NCBI GenBank assembly: GCA_963698715.1
Contig: CAVORW010000002.1
Location: forward strand, 186,001 to 250,000
Length of the DNA: 64,000 bases
DNA from: CAWHJB01 sp963698715
GTDB lineage: Bacteria > Chloroflexota > Anaerolineae > Anaerolineales > UBA4823
Reading direction: 5' to 3'
The position numbers were made by a program, and so were the translations under genes. The notes under the pieces are model-generated. The model searched no databases and had not been told where the DNA came from. It saw only the letters and a program-made list of their open reading frames with translations. Below are positions 8,275-17,027 of the stretch, in pieces. The first letter of the stretch is position 1. Every line of letters starts with the position of its first letter.

Positions 8275-9096
8275 ATGGTCACATTTCGTGATATTGTAAA
8301 TGCTTTGCGCAAGCTGGATATCGACCGCTCTCGTCCTGTGCTGGCCCATGCTTCGCTTTCTGCTTTTGGCAAGGTGCACGGGGGTCCGGATGTTGTGGTA
8401 GGATCGCTGCTGGCCAGTTTTTCTGGCTTGATAATGCCGGCTTTCACCTATAAGTGCATGGTCACTCCAGAAGATGGCCCGCCCGGAAACGGATTAATCT
8501 ATGGCAGCGCCAGGGATATCAATAAGATGGCGGAATTCTTCCGTCCCGATTTGCCAGCAGACCCGTTGATGGGCGTAGTGGCAGAAACCTTACGCCAGCA
8601 TCCTGATGCAGAGCGCTCTGATCACCCACTGCTCTCCTTCAGCGCAGTTAACATGAAAGAGGCGTTGACAAAGCAAACCCTGGCTGACCCCCTGGCTCCT
8701 ATCCAGGCGTTAATAGAAGCAGATGGCTGGGTACTCCTTTTGGGCGTAGATCATACGGTCAACACCTCTATCCATTTAGCCGAAAAACTAGCTGGACGCA
8801 AGCAGTTTGTACGTTGGGCGCTGACACCGGCTGGTGTGGTTGAGTGCCCGGGATTCCCCGGGTGCTCAGATGGTTTTCAATCCTTCGCGTTCCGTGTTGA
8901 ACCACTGGTGCGTAAAGTACAGATCGGGCAGACAATAATTCAGGCGCTGCCGCTGCGCGACATGTTGGAATTCGCTCGAGATTGGATCCTGAGCGACCCC
9001 CAGGCTTTTTTATGCGAGCGAATGGATTGTGTGCGTTGCCAGGCGGCTCGGGAGACATCGGCAGCCGTAGAAGGATCAGCTTATGAAAAATCGTGA
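8275..9096 (+). CDS. AAC(3)-fold (aminoglycoside N3'-acetyltransferase-like) protein
   Basis: 273 residues matching the Antibiotic_NAT/AAC(3) superfamily: 'VLAHASLSAFGKVHGGPDVVVGSLL', 'GLIMPAFTY', 'SDHPLLSF' and 'WVLLLGVDHTVNTSIHLAEKLA'. Family members transfer an acetyl group from acetyl-CoA to an amine; some act on aminoglycosides, others on unrelated small molecules. The ending FLCERMDCVRCQAA carries three Cys. AGAGGA lies 7 nt before the ATG. Whether it gives resistance cannot be told from the sequence; the chromosomal position among housekeeping genes argues against a recently acquired resistance gene. Confidence 0.82.
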   Translation: MVTFRDIVNALRKLDIDRSRPVLAHASLSAFGKVHGGPDVVVGSLLASFSGLIMPAFTYKCMVTPEDGPPGNGLIYGSARDINKMAEFFRPDLPADPLMGVVAETLRQHPDAERSDHPLLSFSAVNMKEALTKQTLADPLAPIQALIEADGWVLLLGVDHTVNTSIHLAEKLAGRKQFVRWALTPAGVVECPGFPGCSDGFQSFAFRVEPLVRKVQIGQTIIQALPLRDMLEFARDWILSDPQAFLCERMDCVRCQAARETSAAVEGSAYEKS

Positions 9097-9201
9097 TGTC
9101 TGCTTAACCCATGGTTGAAATGGGTGCTGAGGTTTGGGTTCCTTACTAAAACTAAATAAGACACGCATATTAAATGCTAGCATGAGTTAGGAGTAAACCG
9201 T

Positions 9202-9828
9202 ATGACAACCCTGACAACTTTCCAGATTTATGATTTACTGAATCGCCCACACCCATTGTGGCTGGTCCGGATCGATCTAAGCGCCGCAAACTTGTTGTGG
9301 ATCGACTTGAGTGAGTGTAATTTAAATTGGGCGAATCTGAACAAAGCCGATATGAATTGGGCTAACCTTCGAAAAGCCAGCCTGATAAAAGCTAATCTTT
9401 CCATGGCCAATTTGTTTGAAGCTCATTTAAGTTTGGCGATAATGAACGAGGCCAATTTTACACGCTCCAATTTGACTCGAGCAGATTTGAGTAAAAGTGA
9501 TCTGATCGAGGCAATTATGGTTGAGGTCAATCTTAATCGAGCCAATCTGAGTAAGGCCAATCTTAATCGGGCCAATTTGAATGGGGCCACGATGGTTCGG
9601 GCAGATTTAAGCAAGACCTCGATTGTAAATGCTAACTTATCGGGGGCGGATCTCTCCATGGCCAATTTGTTTGAAGCCAATCTGACTGGGACGAACTTGA
9701 AGGGTGCAGATCTGACTGGGGCAGACTTGACGGCAGCTAATCTTTCTAAAACGGATATTTCAGAAGCGCAATTTAAAGATGCTGATTTAACTGACACCAT
9801 CATGCCGGATGGTAGTAAACATATTTGA
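9202..9828 (+). CDS. Pentapeptide-repeat protein
   Basis: Nearly the whole 208-residue protein consists of A(N/D)LXX pentapeptides (for example ANLNKADMNWANLRKASL and GADLTGADLTAANLSKTD), which form a right-handed quadrilateral beta-helix. There is no signal peptide or membrane segment, so it is cytosolic. Functions in the family range from DNA-gyrase protection (Qnr/MfpA type) to unknown scaffolding. The repeat is regular and lacks the Qnr-type loops as far as I can see, so I do not call it a gyrase protector. AGGAG precedes the ATG. Confidence 0.85.
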   Translation: MTTLTTFQIYDLLNRPHPLWLVRIDLSAANLLWIDLSECNLNWANLNKADMNWANLRKASLIKANLSMANLFEAHLSLAIMNEANFTRSNLTRADLSKSDLIEAIMVEVNLNRANLSKANLNRANLNGATMVRADLSKTSIVNANLSGADLSMANLFEANLTGTNLKGADLTGADLTAANLSKTDISEAQFKDADLTDTIMPDGSKHI

Positions 9829-9838
9829 AGTAATACCG

Positions 9839-11284
9839 TTAGGGTTGAGCTAGAAAACGAACCCAGAACGTGGTGCCTTCACCAATCTGGCTGCTGACAC
9901 CTATTTTTCCCCCATGACCATCCACGATCGTTTTTGCGATTGCCAACCCCAGACCACTGCCACTTGAGGATGTGTAGCGCGGCCGGGTTGCTTCAGCCCG
10001 ATAGAAGCGTTCAAAAATATGTTGTAAATGCTCGGGGGCGATACCAGGTCCGGAGTCACGGACCTGAAGCAAGACCGATTTTCGATCGCCGCTCGCTCGT
10101 ACCTGCAAATCTACATGGCCATCGCGGGGCGTATATTTAATCGCATTCTCGACCAGGTTGTAAAGCAGACGACGGAGTTGATCTTCATTTCCCAGCACAG
10201 ACGGCAGATCAGTTTCGATATCCTGAACAAGGTGGATGCCTGCCCTGGCAGCCCTGATACTGAACACCTCAGACACTTCGCTAGTCAGAGTACCCAAGTT
10301 TAGGGCACTGCGCTGTTTCGAAACCAGGCCAGCTTCTAAGCGTGAAAGGTCCAACATCTCGTTGACCATATAACTCAAGCGATCAACTTCAATCTCAATT
10401 TCAGATAAAAATTGCTCAGCAACAGCCGGTTCTTCCAGGGCACCATTGCGAAGGGCTTCTGCGCGCAGCTTAACTACCGTCAGGGGTGTGCGAAGTTCGT
10501 GACTGGCATTTGCAACAAAAGCGCGCAGCTCATCAACATGGTCTTGTAGGCGGAACGCCATGCTGTTGAACGCTTCTGCAAGACGGTTAAGTTCAGGTGG
10601 GCCTGAAGGCGTAACTCTGGCATCCAAATTGCCGCCTGCTAGCGTTTCGGCTGTCCGCGTTAGCTGTTTAATGGGACGAGCTAAATTATTCGCCAGGATC
10701 CAGCCAAACAGGCTGACAGCGATCGCAACCAGCAAGGCAGTCAACATTAAAAGCCCTAAAGAACGGCGGGCTTCACTCATTGCTGAAATAAGGGAAGTGC
10801 TCAGGCGCAGGATGGCGATAACCTCACCTTCTTTTTGGATGCGGGTCGCCACATAATAGATTTCTTCACCCTGATCGTCAATCCGGCTGATTTCCCCCTC
10901 GCCGATTTCACTGTTGATCGCCTCCCATACCTCGGGGGCTGTGCCAGGAGTAATCAGTTTTTCAGCTGTGCCACTGCGATCCACCAGCAAAGTGCCATCT
11001 GGCCAATAGATAGCGTAGTCTAAATTCGGGCGGCTGGCGAGCAAACCGGTAAGCGAATTTGAAACCAAGCTGTTTTCTGCACGTCCAGCTTGTACCGCTT
11101 CCACTGGGAGTTCCAATGCATTGCTTAATGCAAATGCCAGATCTTCCATATTGTGGGCGACTTCTTCACGGGCTGCGTTAAAGATGGATCTGCCGGCTAT
11201 GGCTGAAAGTACCGTAATACTCACTAACGTAACCAGCAAGTGGGAAAGGACCAGGCGAGTTTGCAATGAAAGCGAGATTCTCAT
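9839..11284 (-). CDS. Sensor histidine kinase (HAMP, HisKA, HATPase_c)
   Basis: 481 residues: TM1 (about 10-32), an extracytoplasmic sensor domain of about 140 residues, TM2 (about 176-198), HAMP (199-250), HisKA with the phospho-acceptor His262 in ANASHELRTPL, and an ATPase domain with N box (LVENAIKY), G1 (RDSGPGIA), F box (FERFYR) and G2 (GSGLGLAI). It starts 27 nt after the stop of the response regulator gene on the same strand, so the two form one operon and almost certainly one signalling pair. The signal is unknown. Confidence 0.92.
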   Translation of the reverse strand: MRISLSLQTRLVLSHLLVTLVSITVLSAIAGRSIFNAAREEVAHNMEDLAFALSNALELPVEAVQAGRAENSLVSNSLTGLLASRPNLDYAIYWPDGTLLVDRSGTAEKLITPGTAPEVWEAINSEIGEGEISRIDDQGEEIYYVATRIQKEGEVIAILRLSTSLISAMSEARRSLGLLMLTALLVAIAVSLFGWILANNLARPIKQLTRTAETLAGGNLDARVTPSGPPELNRLAEAFNSMAFRLQDHVDELRAFVANASHELRTPLTVVKLRAEALRNGALEEPAVAEQFLSEIEIEVDRLSYMVNEMLDLSRLEAGLVSKQRSALNLGTLTSEVSEVFSIRAARAGIHLVQDIETDLPSVLGNEDQLRRLLYNLVENAIKYTPRDGHVDLQVRASGDRKSVLLQVRDSGPGIAPEHLQHIFERFYRAEATRPRYTSSSGSGLGLAIAKTIVDGHGGKIGVSSQIGEGTTFWVRFLAQP

Positions 11285-11311
11285 TCTTAAGCCTACTCTG
11301 AAGTGAGCAAT

Positions 11312-12010
11312 TCAGGAAAGCTCTTCAGGCCCTGCAAAGCGATAACCATACCCGCGGACAGTTTGAATGTACTCCGGGCTGGCAGGATCTTCTTCAATTT
11401 TGAGGCGCAGCCAGCGAACGTGAACATCCAGCGTGCGTGGATCGCCAATCCATTCCTCACCCCACACCTGAGCTAATAATTCATCTCGGCTGAGGGCCCT
11501 CCCGGCATTTTTCATCAGGGTCGTCAGTAAATCGAATTCTCTGGCTGAAAGCTGCAGCTCTTGATCAGATTTAAACACCCGGCGTGCTACGGGGTCCAGC
11601 CTTAGTGCGCGCAAATCTACGGGTTGAGCATGTGAGACCTGGCGGTCCATCTCGACCCGCCGGATCGTAGCCCGGATGCGCGCTAATAGCTCCCGAAAGG
11701 AAAATGGTTTTGCGAGGTAATCATCCGCGCCAACTTCCAGCCCCAGGACGCGATCGATTTCTTCCCCGCGGGCGGTCAGCATGATGACAGGGGTAGAGTG
11801 GGTGGTTCGCAGCCGACGGCAAACTTCTAGCCCGCTCATATCGGGCAGCATTAGATCCAATACGATGAGATCGGGATGGAATTCTTCGACTGCATCGAGC
11901 GCTTGTCTACCATGCGTCACTGCTTTCACAGTGAAACCTTCCCGTTGCAAACTGTAAGACAGCGAATCGGTGATTAACGTTTCGTCGTCAACCAGAAGGA
12001 TTTTCGTCAC
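11312..12010 (-). CDS. OmpR/PhoB-family response regulator
   Basis: 232 residues. The receiver domain has the acidic pair DDE (8-10), the phospho-acceptor Asp52 in IVLDLMLPDMSG and Lys in DDYLAKPF. It is followed by a winged-helix DNA-binding domain with 'LSAREFDLL', 'VWGEEWIGDPRTLDVHVRWLRLKIE' and 'IQTVRGYGYRF'. The start is GTG at 12010 with GGAGG upstream. It is the first gene of the operon with the histidine kinase. The upstream region also faces the cytochrome gene at 12583, so the cytochromes could be a target, but this is only positional inference. Confidence 0.93.
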   Translation of the reverse strand: MTKILLVDDETLITDSLSYSLQREGFTVKAVTHGRQALDAVEEFHPDLIVLDLMLPDMSGLEVCRRLRTTHSTPVIMLTARGEEIDRVLGLEVGADDYLAKPFSFRELLARIRATIRRVEMDRQVSHAQPVDLRALRLDPVARRVFKSDQELQLSAREFDLLTTLMKNAGRALSRDELLAQVWGEEWIGDPRTLDVHVRWLRLKIEEDPASPEYIQTVRGYGYRFAGPEELS

Positions 12011-12582
12011 GTAAGGCCTCCGATCATAAAAACGAATTTAAATTGATCTTACCTTATTTTTCAGCCCTGCGGGAAAGGGGCTTTGGGCATTTTAGGAATT
12101 CCTGTGGATGTGTGAGGTGGGATCACCGAAATTCCCAGACAGCCATCATGGACAAAGTCCACCCGGAGGAATGAAAATCTGCCTTATTTTCAAGGCAGCC
12201 AAGGGAATGGCTGGGGGAAGTTCCAGTATTGGGCTCCTCCCCAAGTATTCCAAATAGCGCTGATTTTCCCCAGGCATAAATTAATCAATGTTTATTTTAT
12301 CGCGTTAAGTTTTGCTTAAAGATTGTCTTTTTCCCGCAACTTTTATAAAGATTATACGACACATTGATTGGGCAATTTAACCAGTATATATCCGATTTAA
12401 ATAACTCTTAATTCAAATCACTGGTTTCTTAACCACGAGTAGTTTAAATATCTGTAAACTGGTAACCATCTGATGTCCCCAGCCGGTTGTGGATCTAAGC
12501 CAAAGCTGATAGGGACAGATAATTTTGGACAATATGAATCGGTGGGAGGGTGGCTGCCCTCCGCCCTTTGTGCCAGATATGT
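12011..12582. other. Long divergent intergenic region
   Basis: About 570 bp between the divergent response-regulator gene and the first multihaem cytochrome gene. I see no coding frame with a ribosome-binding site. It holds a small hairpin CTGCCTT/AAGGCAG (12179-12198), another AGCC/GGCT pair beside it, and an A/T-rich stretch at 12285-12420. It probably carries promoters for both directions; no specific box is convincing. Confidence 0.5.
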
Positions 12583-14112
12583 ATGAAAAGGATTCATCCA
12601 TTATTTTCTTCACTGGGATTTATTTTCACAGCGATCATGCTGCTGGGATTAGCTTTGATGTTATGGCGGAGCGGCGGTAAGGCATTTAGCCCAGGCCGAT
12701 TGAGCGCAAAATCTGTAGCTGGCATAGCTCTCAATGGCTTCATATCTCATGCTGAATTTGAAGACCAGTGCAAACTGTGTCACATCCCGCTAGAAACTAC
12801 CCAGGATCAGCTTTGCATTGCCTGTCATAAGACCGTTGGCAGACAAATAGCCAGTTTGCAAGGCACTCATGGGCTGCTCGCACAAGTTAATGAATGCGCC
12901 AGGTGTCATTCTGAGCATCATGGAACCGATTTCGATCCATTGACATCGGCCCTGGACCAGTTTGACCACTCAGCCACTCGTTTCAGTCTGCTCTGGCACC
13001 AGGTAAATTACGATACAAGCTCGTTGAGCTGTGATGCCTGTCATCGGATTGACCATAAATTCAGCCTGGATCAGGGCAAATGCCAATCCTGTCACCAGGA
13101 GCATAATCTAGAGTTTATGGTTCTGCACCAGCAGGATTTTGGCGGTAATTGTTTAGACTGCCATGATGGTCAGGACCGAATGACTGACTTCGACCATGCC
13201 AGTACCGGTTTTCCGGTAGATGGCAAGCACTTTGCTCTGCGCTGTGGAGAATGCCACCAATTAAAAAATGATGCTCTGGTGGGCGCGCAGACAAAAATTC
13301 GCCAGGACCAGGTGTTTGAGATGACTTTCAAAGACACAGCTAAGGAATGCGGCGTCTGCCATGCAGAGCCAGAACTTCACCAGGGAGTTTTTGATACGAA
13401 CTGCACGAATTGTCACACGACCTCAGGTTGGTTGCCTGCTATCTGGGATGGGAAGCTGTTCGACCATACCCAAACTACCGGGTTCAGCCTGAGTCGCCAT
13501 ACGCAAACTGTGGATGGCAGCCAGCTTAGCTGCCAAGATTGCCATAAGGGGGATGTCAGGGAGTTTGCGTTGGAGGTTTGTATAATTTGTCACTCCCAAG
13601 GCGATGAAAGGGCCAGCTTCATGGCTGAACACCAGCTGCGGTTTGGGCTGGGCTGTCTGGAATGCCACGACGGTGTGGACAGGATGAGCGATTTTGAGCA
13701 TGATAACTTCTTCCCCCTCAATGGAGCCCATGCTGTCCTGGAATGTGAAAAATGCCATGGGAATAATACCTTTCAGGGAACCCCGCGCATATGTGTGCAG
13801 TGCCATGCTGAACCGGATATCCACGCCGGATTCTTTGGCGGGCAGTGTCAAAATTGCCATACTGAAGATGTCTGGGCCCCCGCTCGAATGCGGATTCATC
13901 ACTTCCCGTTGGATCACGGCGGGCAGGGAACGATTGAATGTCAAACCTGCCATACTGGCACCTATGTGGAATTTACCTGTTATGGGTGTCATGATCACCA
14001 GCCCGATGAAACCCAGGCCAGTCATATTGAAGCAAATATTTCGCTTGAAGAATTGCCAGATTGCACAAAGTGCCACCCAACCGGCTTGAAAGATGAACCG
14101 AAGAATCCTTAA
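12583..14112 (+). CDS. Multihaem c-type cytochrome with 18 CXXCH motifs
   Basis: 509 residues with one N-terminal membrane segment or uncleaved signal (about residues 8-28) and then 18 CXXCH haem-binding motifs, so the protein lies outside the cytoplasmic membrane. Extra His residues (FDHAST, FNH-like pairs, HAEPELHQG) can serve as sixth ligands. The last 75 residues repeat a module also found at the ends of the cytochromes at 14391 and 19240: FP-x-DHG, CXXCH, CYGCHDH and CTKCHPTG. An in-frame GTG at 12550 would add 11 residues; the start is uncertain because neither has a good ribosome-binding site. Its likely role is electron transfer across or beyond the membrane. Confidence 0.88.
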   Translation: MKRIHPLFSSLGFIFTAIMLLGLALMLWRSGGKAFSPGRLSAKSVAGIALNGFISHAEFEDQCKLCHIPLETTQDQLCIACHKTVGRQIASLQGTHGLLAQVNECARCHSEHHGTDFDPLTSALDQFDHSATRFSLLWHQVNYDTSSLSCDACHRIDHKFSLDQGKCQSCHQEHNLEFMVLHQQDFGGNCLDCHDGQDRMTDFDHASTGFPVDGKHFALRCGECHQLKNDALVGAQTKIRQDQVFEMTFKDTAKECGVCHAEPELHQGVFDTNCTNCHTTSGWLPAIWDGKLFDHTQTTGFSLSRHTQTVDGSQLSCQDCHKGDVREFALEVCIICHSQGDERASFMAEHQLRFGLGCLECHDGVDRMSDFEHDNFFPLNGAHAVLECEKCHGNNTFQGTPRICVQCHAEPDIHAGFFGGQCQNCHTEDVWAPARMRIHHFPLDHGGQGTIECQTCHTGTYVEFTCYGCHDHQPDETQASHIEANISLEELPDCTKCHPTGLKDEPKNP

Positions 14113-14226
14113 ACGACAAGAGATCGAAGTTGAGGGTCGCTTTGGGAATCTATGTGAAGCGCTTCAGATCAACCACAAAAGCTCCCAGACAGTTCCTCTG
14201 AAAGTAACTGGCGGTGAGGCCAGGTC

Positions 14227-14359
14227 TAGTGGTCTTTTCGGCAAGTCACTTAAGAAAAAAAGGTTTTATGGTGTTCGGTTTGGGCGGTGTAGCTGCCCAG
14301 ACCGAACACTACACATCTTTCTATGATTGCAAAGAATTTAGTGAAAATACCATTTAGAG
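14227..14359 (+). repeat. Dispersed palindromic element, copy B (MITE-like)
   Basis: About 133 bp, same orientation and architecture as 7191-7324, with a left end TAGTGGTCTTTTCGGCAAG, a central hairpin with GTGTTCGGTTTGGGC and GCCCAGACCGAACAC arms, and a right end AATTTAGTGAAAATACCATTT. Base changes in the arms are partly compensated. It sits between two cytochrome genes. Confidence 0.8.
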
Positions 14360-14390
14360 CTTTCAAAAGGATGTTCCTGGAGGAGGAAAG

Positions 14391-16583
14391 ATGCGACGTT
14401 TTTTACTAATCGCAACGGTTGTCATATTTTTTATAACGACTTCCCTTTTGATCGGTGGTCTGGTGCTGGCCCAGCTTGCGCCTATGCGTCCGGGCGATAC
14501 ACTCTTTGCCTTTCAGCGATTTGCCGAACAAGGACGGCTCTGGATTACTACGGATATAACAGAACGGGCGGATTACTTGATCCGGCTTGCGGAACGTCGA
14601 GTGGTTGATCTATCTGCTCTGATCACGACTTACAAAGAAGACATCGCCTTGAGAGAATTAAACCTGGCGCTGGACAGCGCTATCGACGCGATCAGTCTGG
14701 TTCCTAGCGGTGATGCTTCCGAGATCGCTGTGTCATTGACTGATCTGGTTGACCATGCTCAAGCAGTTTTGTCGTTGCTGCAAGTTGCGCCAACCCAGGA
14801 TCCCGAACTGTTTACTTTAATGCAGGCCAAAGTCGAGACGCTGGCAGACTTGCTGGATGGTGTCAAAGTCGCGGCTAATCAAAAAGAATTGGCTTCGGCA
14901 TTCTTATCGATGATGCCTACTCCACAAGATGCCAGTAATTCACATCAGAAATTCAATCAGGCCAATGCAGCCGGGATAGTCCCAATGGCAGTCTTGTTTC
15001 CTCCAGGGAGTGCTGGCGCAGAGCATGCTTTTTTCCCTCTGACGGGCCAACATGCGGCCCTGCAATGCGAACAATGTCATATCAGTGGCGATTATGCAGG
15101 TACACCCAACCAATGTGAAGCTTGCCACGCGGCCTTAAAACCGATTAATCACTTCCAGGGTAATTGTGTGTCTTGCCATAACGCCAATTCGTGGAGCGAG
15201 GTAACATTTAATCATGCTGCCGCAGACGCTGCGAACTGCCAGTCCTGCCATAACCAAGACAAACCCACCAACCATTTCAGCGGTCAATGTTCGGCCTGTC
15301 ACAATACCATTAACTGGCGGCAGGCCACCTTCAATCACCAGGCGGCTGGGGCTACAAACTGCCAGTCCTGCCATTCCAATGATAGACCGGCTAATCACTA
15401 CAATGGCCAATGCTCATCCTGCCACAATACCAGCAATTGGAAGCAGGCTACCTTCAATCACCAGGCGGCAGGTGCCACGGATTGTCAGGCTTGCCATACC
15501 GCGAATAAGCCCGCCAATCACTTCAACGGACAATGCTCCACCTGCCACGATACCAGTAATTGGAGAAACGCCACTTTCAACCACCAGGCAATGGGGGCCA
15601 CGGATTGTCAGGCTTGCCATACCGCGAATAAACCCGCCAATCACTTCAATGGGCAATGTTCATCCTGCCACGATACCAGTAATTGGAGAAACGCCAATTT
15701 CAATCACCAGGCGGCTGGCGCCACGGACTGTTTAGCCTGTCACACCGCGAATAAGCCCGCCAACCACTTCAATGGGCAATGTTCATCCTGCCACAGCACG
15801 GATACATGGAAAGGCGCCTCCCTTGATCACACAGGGCTAACCGATTGCCAATCCTGTCACGCCAAGGACAAGCCGGCCAATCACTTCAGCGGGCAATGTT
15901 CATCTTGCCACACCACCAACTCCTGGAAAGGCGCCTCCTTTGACCATGCCGCTCAAACTGACTGCCAGTCCTGCCATACTAAGGATAAGCCAGCCAATCA
16001 CTTCAGCGGGCAGTGCTCGCAGTGTCACAACACCAACTCCTGGCAAGGCGCCTCCTTCAACCACACCGGGCAAACTGACTGCCAATCCTGTCACAATCGC
16101 CCCGGCGGCCATTATAGCGGGCAGTGCTCGCAGTGTCACAACACCAACTCCTGGCAAGGCGCCTCCTTCAACCACACCGGGCAAACTGACTGCCAATCCT
16201 GTCACAACCGCCCCAGCGGCCATTTTAGCGGGCAGTGCTCGCAGTGTCACAACACCAGCTCCTGGCAAGGCGCCTCCTTCAACCACACCGGCCAGACAAA
16301 CTGCCAATCCTGCCATAATCCGCCGTCCAACCATTGGCCCGGGCAGTGCTCCCAATGCCATAACACCAACAGTTGGAATAATGTCACGATCAGCGGGCAT
16401 AATTTCCCAATGAATCATGGCGATGCTAATGGGAGATGTTCGAACTGCCATAACGGTACGAGCACCAGCGTCAATTGCTACAGGTGTCATGACCAGACCA
16501 GAACCGAGAACAAACACAATGACGAGGGAATCTCCAATATTGCAGGCCGGTGTCTCGAATGTCACCCCCGAGGTGATAACTGA
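14391..16583 (+). CDS. DUF5667-like/multihaem cytochrome fusion with 26 CXXCH motifs
   Basis: 730 residues. A signal or anchor segment (4-27) is followed by an alpha-helical domain to about 165 that begins RPGDTLFAFQRFAEQ. This is the 'PGD.LYP.KR..E' opening of DUF5667, also seen in the protein at 20679. The first CXXCH is at 226-230, and 26 follow in total. The haem part is built of tandem units of 41 residues (early) and 37 residues (late), each with two CXXCH motifs plus FNH and NHF histidines as likely distal ligands. The C-terminus has the shared FPMNHG...CYRCHDQ...CLECHPRG module. GGAGGAGG precedes the ATG. It probably forms an extended extracytoplasmic haem wire. The fusion itself is unusual. 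Confidence 0.9.
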   Translation: MRRFLLIATVVIFFITTSLLIGGLVLAQLAPMRPGDTLFAFQRFAEQGRLWITTDITERADYLIRLAERRVVDLSALITTYKEDIALRELNLALDSAIDAISLVPSGDASEIAVSLTDLVDHAQAVLSLLQVAPTQDPELFTLMQAKVETLADLLDGVKVAANQKELASAFLSMMPTPQDASNSHQKFNQANAAGIVPMAVLFPPGSAGAEHAFFPLTGQHAALQCEQCHISGDYAGTPNQCEACHAALKPINHFQGNCVSCHNANSWSEVTFNHAAADAANCQSCHNQDKPTNHFSGQCSACHNTINWRQATFNHQAAGATNCQSCHSNDRPANHYNGQCSSCHNTSNWKQATFNHQAAGATDCQACHTANKPANHFNGQCSTCHDTSNWRNATFNHQAMGATDCQACHTANKPANHFNGQCSSCHDTSNWRNANFNHQAAGATDCLACHTANKPANHFNGQCSSCHSTDTWKGASLDHTGLTDCQSCHAKDKPANHFSGQCSSCHTTNSWKGASFDHAAQTDCQSCHTKDKPANHFSGQCSQCHNTNSWQGASFNHTGQTDCQSCHNRPGGHYSGQCSQCHNTNSWQGASFNHTGQTDCQSCHNRPSGHFSGQCSQCHNTSSWQGASFNHTGQTNCQSCHNPPSNHWPGQCSQCHNTNSWNNVTISGHNFPMNHGDANGRCSNCHNGTSTSVNCYRCHDQTRTENKHNDEGISNIAGRCLECHPRGDN
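15170..16380 (+). repeat. Tandem repeats inside the 26-haem cytochrome gene
   Basis: Coding tandem repeat with a period of 123 bp in the first half (for example around 15474 and 15597) and 111 bp in the second half (for example around 16005, 16116 and 16227). Neighbouring units are nearly identical, so the array has expanded recently by slippage or unequal recombination. The haem number may therefore vary between strains, and assemblies may collapse the array. Confidence 0.85.
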
Positions 16584-16626
16584 GCGAAACCCCAGTTTGT
16601 TAGCAGTGTTAAGTGGTTGTATTTTG

Positions 16627-16668
16627 TGGTTCGGAGTGTGCGCAGTGGCCTTTGTACACTCCGAACCA
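16627..16668 (+). terminator. Hairpin after the 26-haem cytochrome gene
   Basis: Perfect 13-bp stem TGGTTCGGAGTGT / ACACTCCGAACCA with a 16-nt loop, 44 nt after the stop codon. No U-tract follows, so it may be a stabilising or partial terminator. Confidence 0.55.
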
Positions 16669-16748
16669 TTACATTAGTTCTGCAAAATCGAGTAAGATTG
16701 TATGGATAGCATTTGGCGATTTAATAGGTCCCCTACGGTAATAGTATT

Positions 16749-17009
16749 ATGAATCTACGAAGTCTGCTCAAAAACGAAACAACCCGCCGAAAAGCATTGG
16801 TAGAGGGACAGGTGGTGCCTGAATCGGCGCGCTGCGTCCAGTGTGGAATTTGTTCTTATAACTGTCCAATCAACATTGATGTGCGCCGGCATGCCTGGAA
16901 TGGTACACCTGTCCAGGATAGCCACTGCCTGACCTGCGGGGAATGCGTGGCGCGCTGTCCACGCGGTGTGCTGCGATTTGAGCGGATCAATTTTATGCCC
17001 GGCAAATAG
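16749..17009 (+). CDS. 2[4Fe-4S] ferredoxin-like protein
   Basis: 86 residues with two complete 4Fe-4S motifs, CVQCGICSYNCP and CLTCGECVARCP, and no membrane segment, so it is a small cytosolic electron carrier or subunit. It starts a tight set with the FAD oxidoreductase (18 nt later), the membrane protein and the third cytochrome. The spacing of the Cys motifs, with a short insert between them (NIDVRRHAWNGTPVQDSH), resembles the Fe-S units attached to heterodisulfide-reductase C-like proteins as much as free ferredoxins. Its natural partner is probably the flavoprotein next to it. Confidence 0.88.
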   Translation: MNLRSLLKNETTRRKALVEGQVVPESARCVQCGICSYNCPINIDVRRHAWNGTPVQDSHCLTCGECVARCPRGVLRFERINFMPGK

Positions 17010-17027
17010 AATTAAGAGATTGCGCTC

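Noticed and set aside
8275..9096. Aminoglycoside resistance gene
   Set aside because: The fold is right, but the family is broad. Nothing mobile surrounds it, so resistance is not claimed.
9202..9828. Qnr-type gyrase-protection protein
   Set aside because: Only the generic pentapeptide repeat is visible; the loops that define Qnr are not.
15170..16380. CRISPR-like regular repeats
   Set aside because: The repeats are in frame, encode CXXCH haem modules, have no unique spacers and vary in period.
15135..16565. Long antisense open frames (for example 15900-16565 minus)
   Set aside because: They mirror the haem repeats (low-complexity Val/Gly/Ala products) and have no ribosome-binding site; they are shadows of the cytochrome gene.
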